The notes below the pieces were generated by a model. That model ran no database searches and had not been told where the DNA came from. It saw only the letters and a program-made list of their open reading frames with translations. This document shows positions 12,585-13,133 of a DNA stretch of 13,133 bases, piece by piece (position 1 is the first letter of the stretch; each line of letters begins with the position of its first letter). The DNA is taken from positions 1 to 13,133 of the forward strand of contig DJEW01000019.1 in the NCBI GenBank assembly GCA_002431965.1, read 5' to 3'. Origin of the DNA: Clostridiales bacterium UBA5888 (GTDB lineage: Bacteria > Bacillota > Clostridia > Oscillospirales > Oscillospiraceae). A program made the translations under genes and the position numbers.

Positions 12585-13133
12585 TGCCGTGACCGTCAGC
12601 GCTCTCACGCGCGAACTCAGGGAGAAAACAGTTGGCGGGCGCATAGACAGGGTGCAGCAGCCCGAACGGGATATGCTCCTTCTCTCCCTGCGCGCAGGGG
12701 GCGGCAATCTTCGCCTTGTCATCGCCGCCGGCACGGGCAACGCCCGCATACATCTCACCTCCGGCGGGTTTGAAAACCCTGCCGAGCCGCCTATGTTCTG
12801 CATGCTCATGCGCAAGCATCTTGTCGGGGCGCGTATACTCTCCGTTGAGCAGCCGGCGTTTGAGCGTATGGTCATTCTCACGCTCGATACGCATGACGAA
12901 CTCGGCGTGAGCGCGGAAAAGAAGCTCGTCGTGGAGCTTATCGGGCGCAGTGCAAATGCCATCCTCGTCGGTGCGGACGGGCGGATAATCGACTGTATGC
13001 GCCGCATGGACTTTGCCGGGGACGCTATGCGCCGCCTGCTGCCGGGGATGATATACCGCCTGCCGCCCGCGCAGGCAAAGCGCGCTTTTTTCTCTGTGAC
13101 GGATGATGAGCGCCGCGCCATGATAGCTGCGGC
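12574..13133 (+). CDS. rqcH: Rqc2 homologue RqcH (NFACT family), truncated by the window edge
   Basis: RqcH binds stalled 50S subunits carrying peptidyl-tRNA and recruits Ala-tRNA to add C-terminal alanine tails that mark the chain for degradation; older annotations call it fibronectin-binding protein FbpA/YloA. Only the first 186 residues are present, with no stop before base 13133. The NFACT-N domain is recognisable: MPLDAVTVSALTREL, GGRIDRVQQPERD (21-33), PPMFCMLMRKHLVGARI (72-88), FER (96-98) and ELIGRSANAIL, with LLPGMIYRLPPAQ later. E97-R98 sits where the Bacillus protein has the functionally important Asp-Arg pair. SD GGAGGG (12563-12568) lies inside the end of mrnC. The coiled-coil and NFACT-R parts lie beyond the edge. 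Confidence 0.92.
   Translation, partial: MPLDAVTVSALTRELREKTVGGRIDRVQQPERDMLLLSLRAGGGNLRLVIAAGTGNARIHLTSGGFENPAEPPMFCMLMRKHLVGARILSVEQPAFERMVILTLDTHDELGVSAEKKLVVELIGRSANAILVGADGRIIDCMRRMDFAGDAMRRLLPGMIYRLPPAQAKRAFFSVTDDERRAMIAA

Overview
The window looks like a chromosomal segment from a fairly high-GC, Gram-positive, endospore-forming member of the Clostridia, probably a gut lineage of the Oscillospirales type. The evidence is a TepA-type spore protease next to an FtsK/SpoIIIE translocase, Mini-III RNase, RqcH, strong Shine-Dalgarno (SD) sequences, one TTG start, and a large secreted beta-helix protein typical of gut Firmicutes. Taxonomy is inferred from gene content only. I see no tRNA, rRNA, CRISPR array, transposase or recombinase gene.

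Left end (1-2480): an AT-rich leader holds a perfect 23-bp inverted repeat (1-23 and 181-203) enclosing 157 bp. The best sigma-A-like promoter inside lies on the minus strand, pointing away from the gene it precedes. That gene (272-2341) encodes a 689-aa secreted surface protein. The arrangement is that of an invertible phase-variation promoter drawn in its OFF orientation. The gene ends at strong hairpins shared with the convergent neighbour.

Middle left (2504-3880): dut (dUTPase) and a Sel1-repeat lipoprotein form a short minus-strand operon. The dut promoter overlaps a plus-strand promoter that shares its -10 region. The plus-strand unit, about 310 nt, ends at a terminator at 3849-3880 and holds only a broken small ORF resembling a double-glycine/Nif11-type leader peptide.

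Housekeeping operon (3885-7624): a strong promoter precedes prfA (release factor 1), then a fused TsaC-CoaE protein (tRNA t6A synthesis plus the last step of CoA synthesis), then an M18 metallo-aminopeptidase. The genes touch or overlap.

Right part (7630-13133): a hairpin with a U-tract sits over the ribosome binding site of tepA, and its loop contains a sigma-G-like -10. tepA, uppP (cell-wall lipid carrier recycling) and ftsK/spoIIIE (DNA translocase) follow, with terminators after tepA and ftsK and a consensus promoter before uppP. mrnC (23S rRNA maturation) and the start of rqcH (ribosome quality control) overlap at the right edge, where rqcH is cut off.

The main points of interest are the candidate invertible promoter, the hairpin/forespore-promoter overlap at tepA, the TsaC-CoaE fusion, and the decayed leader-peptide unit between dut and prfA.
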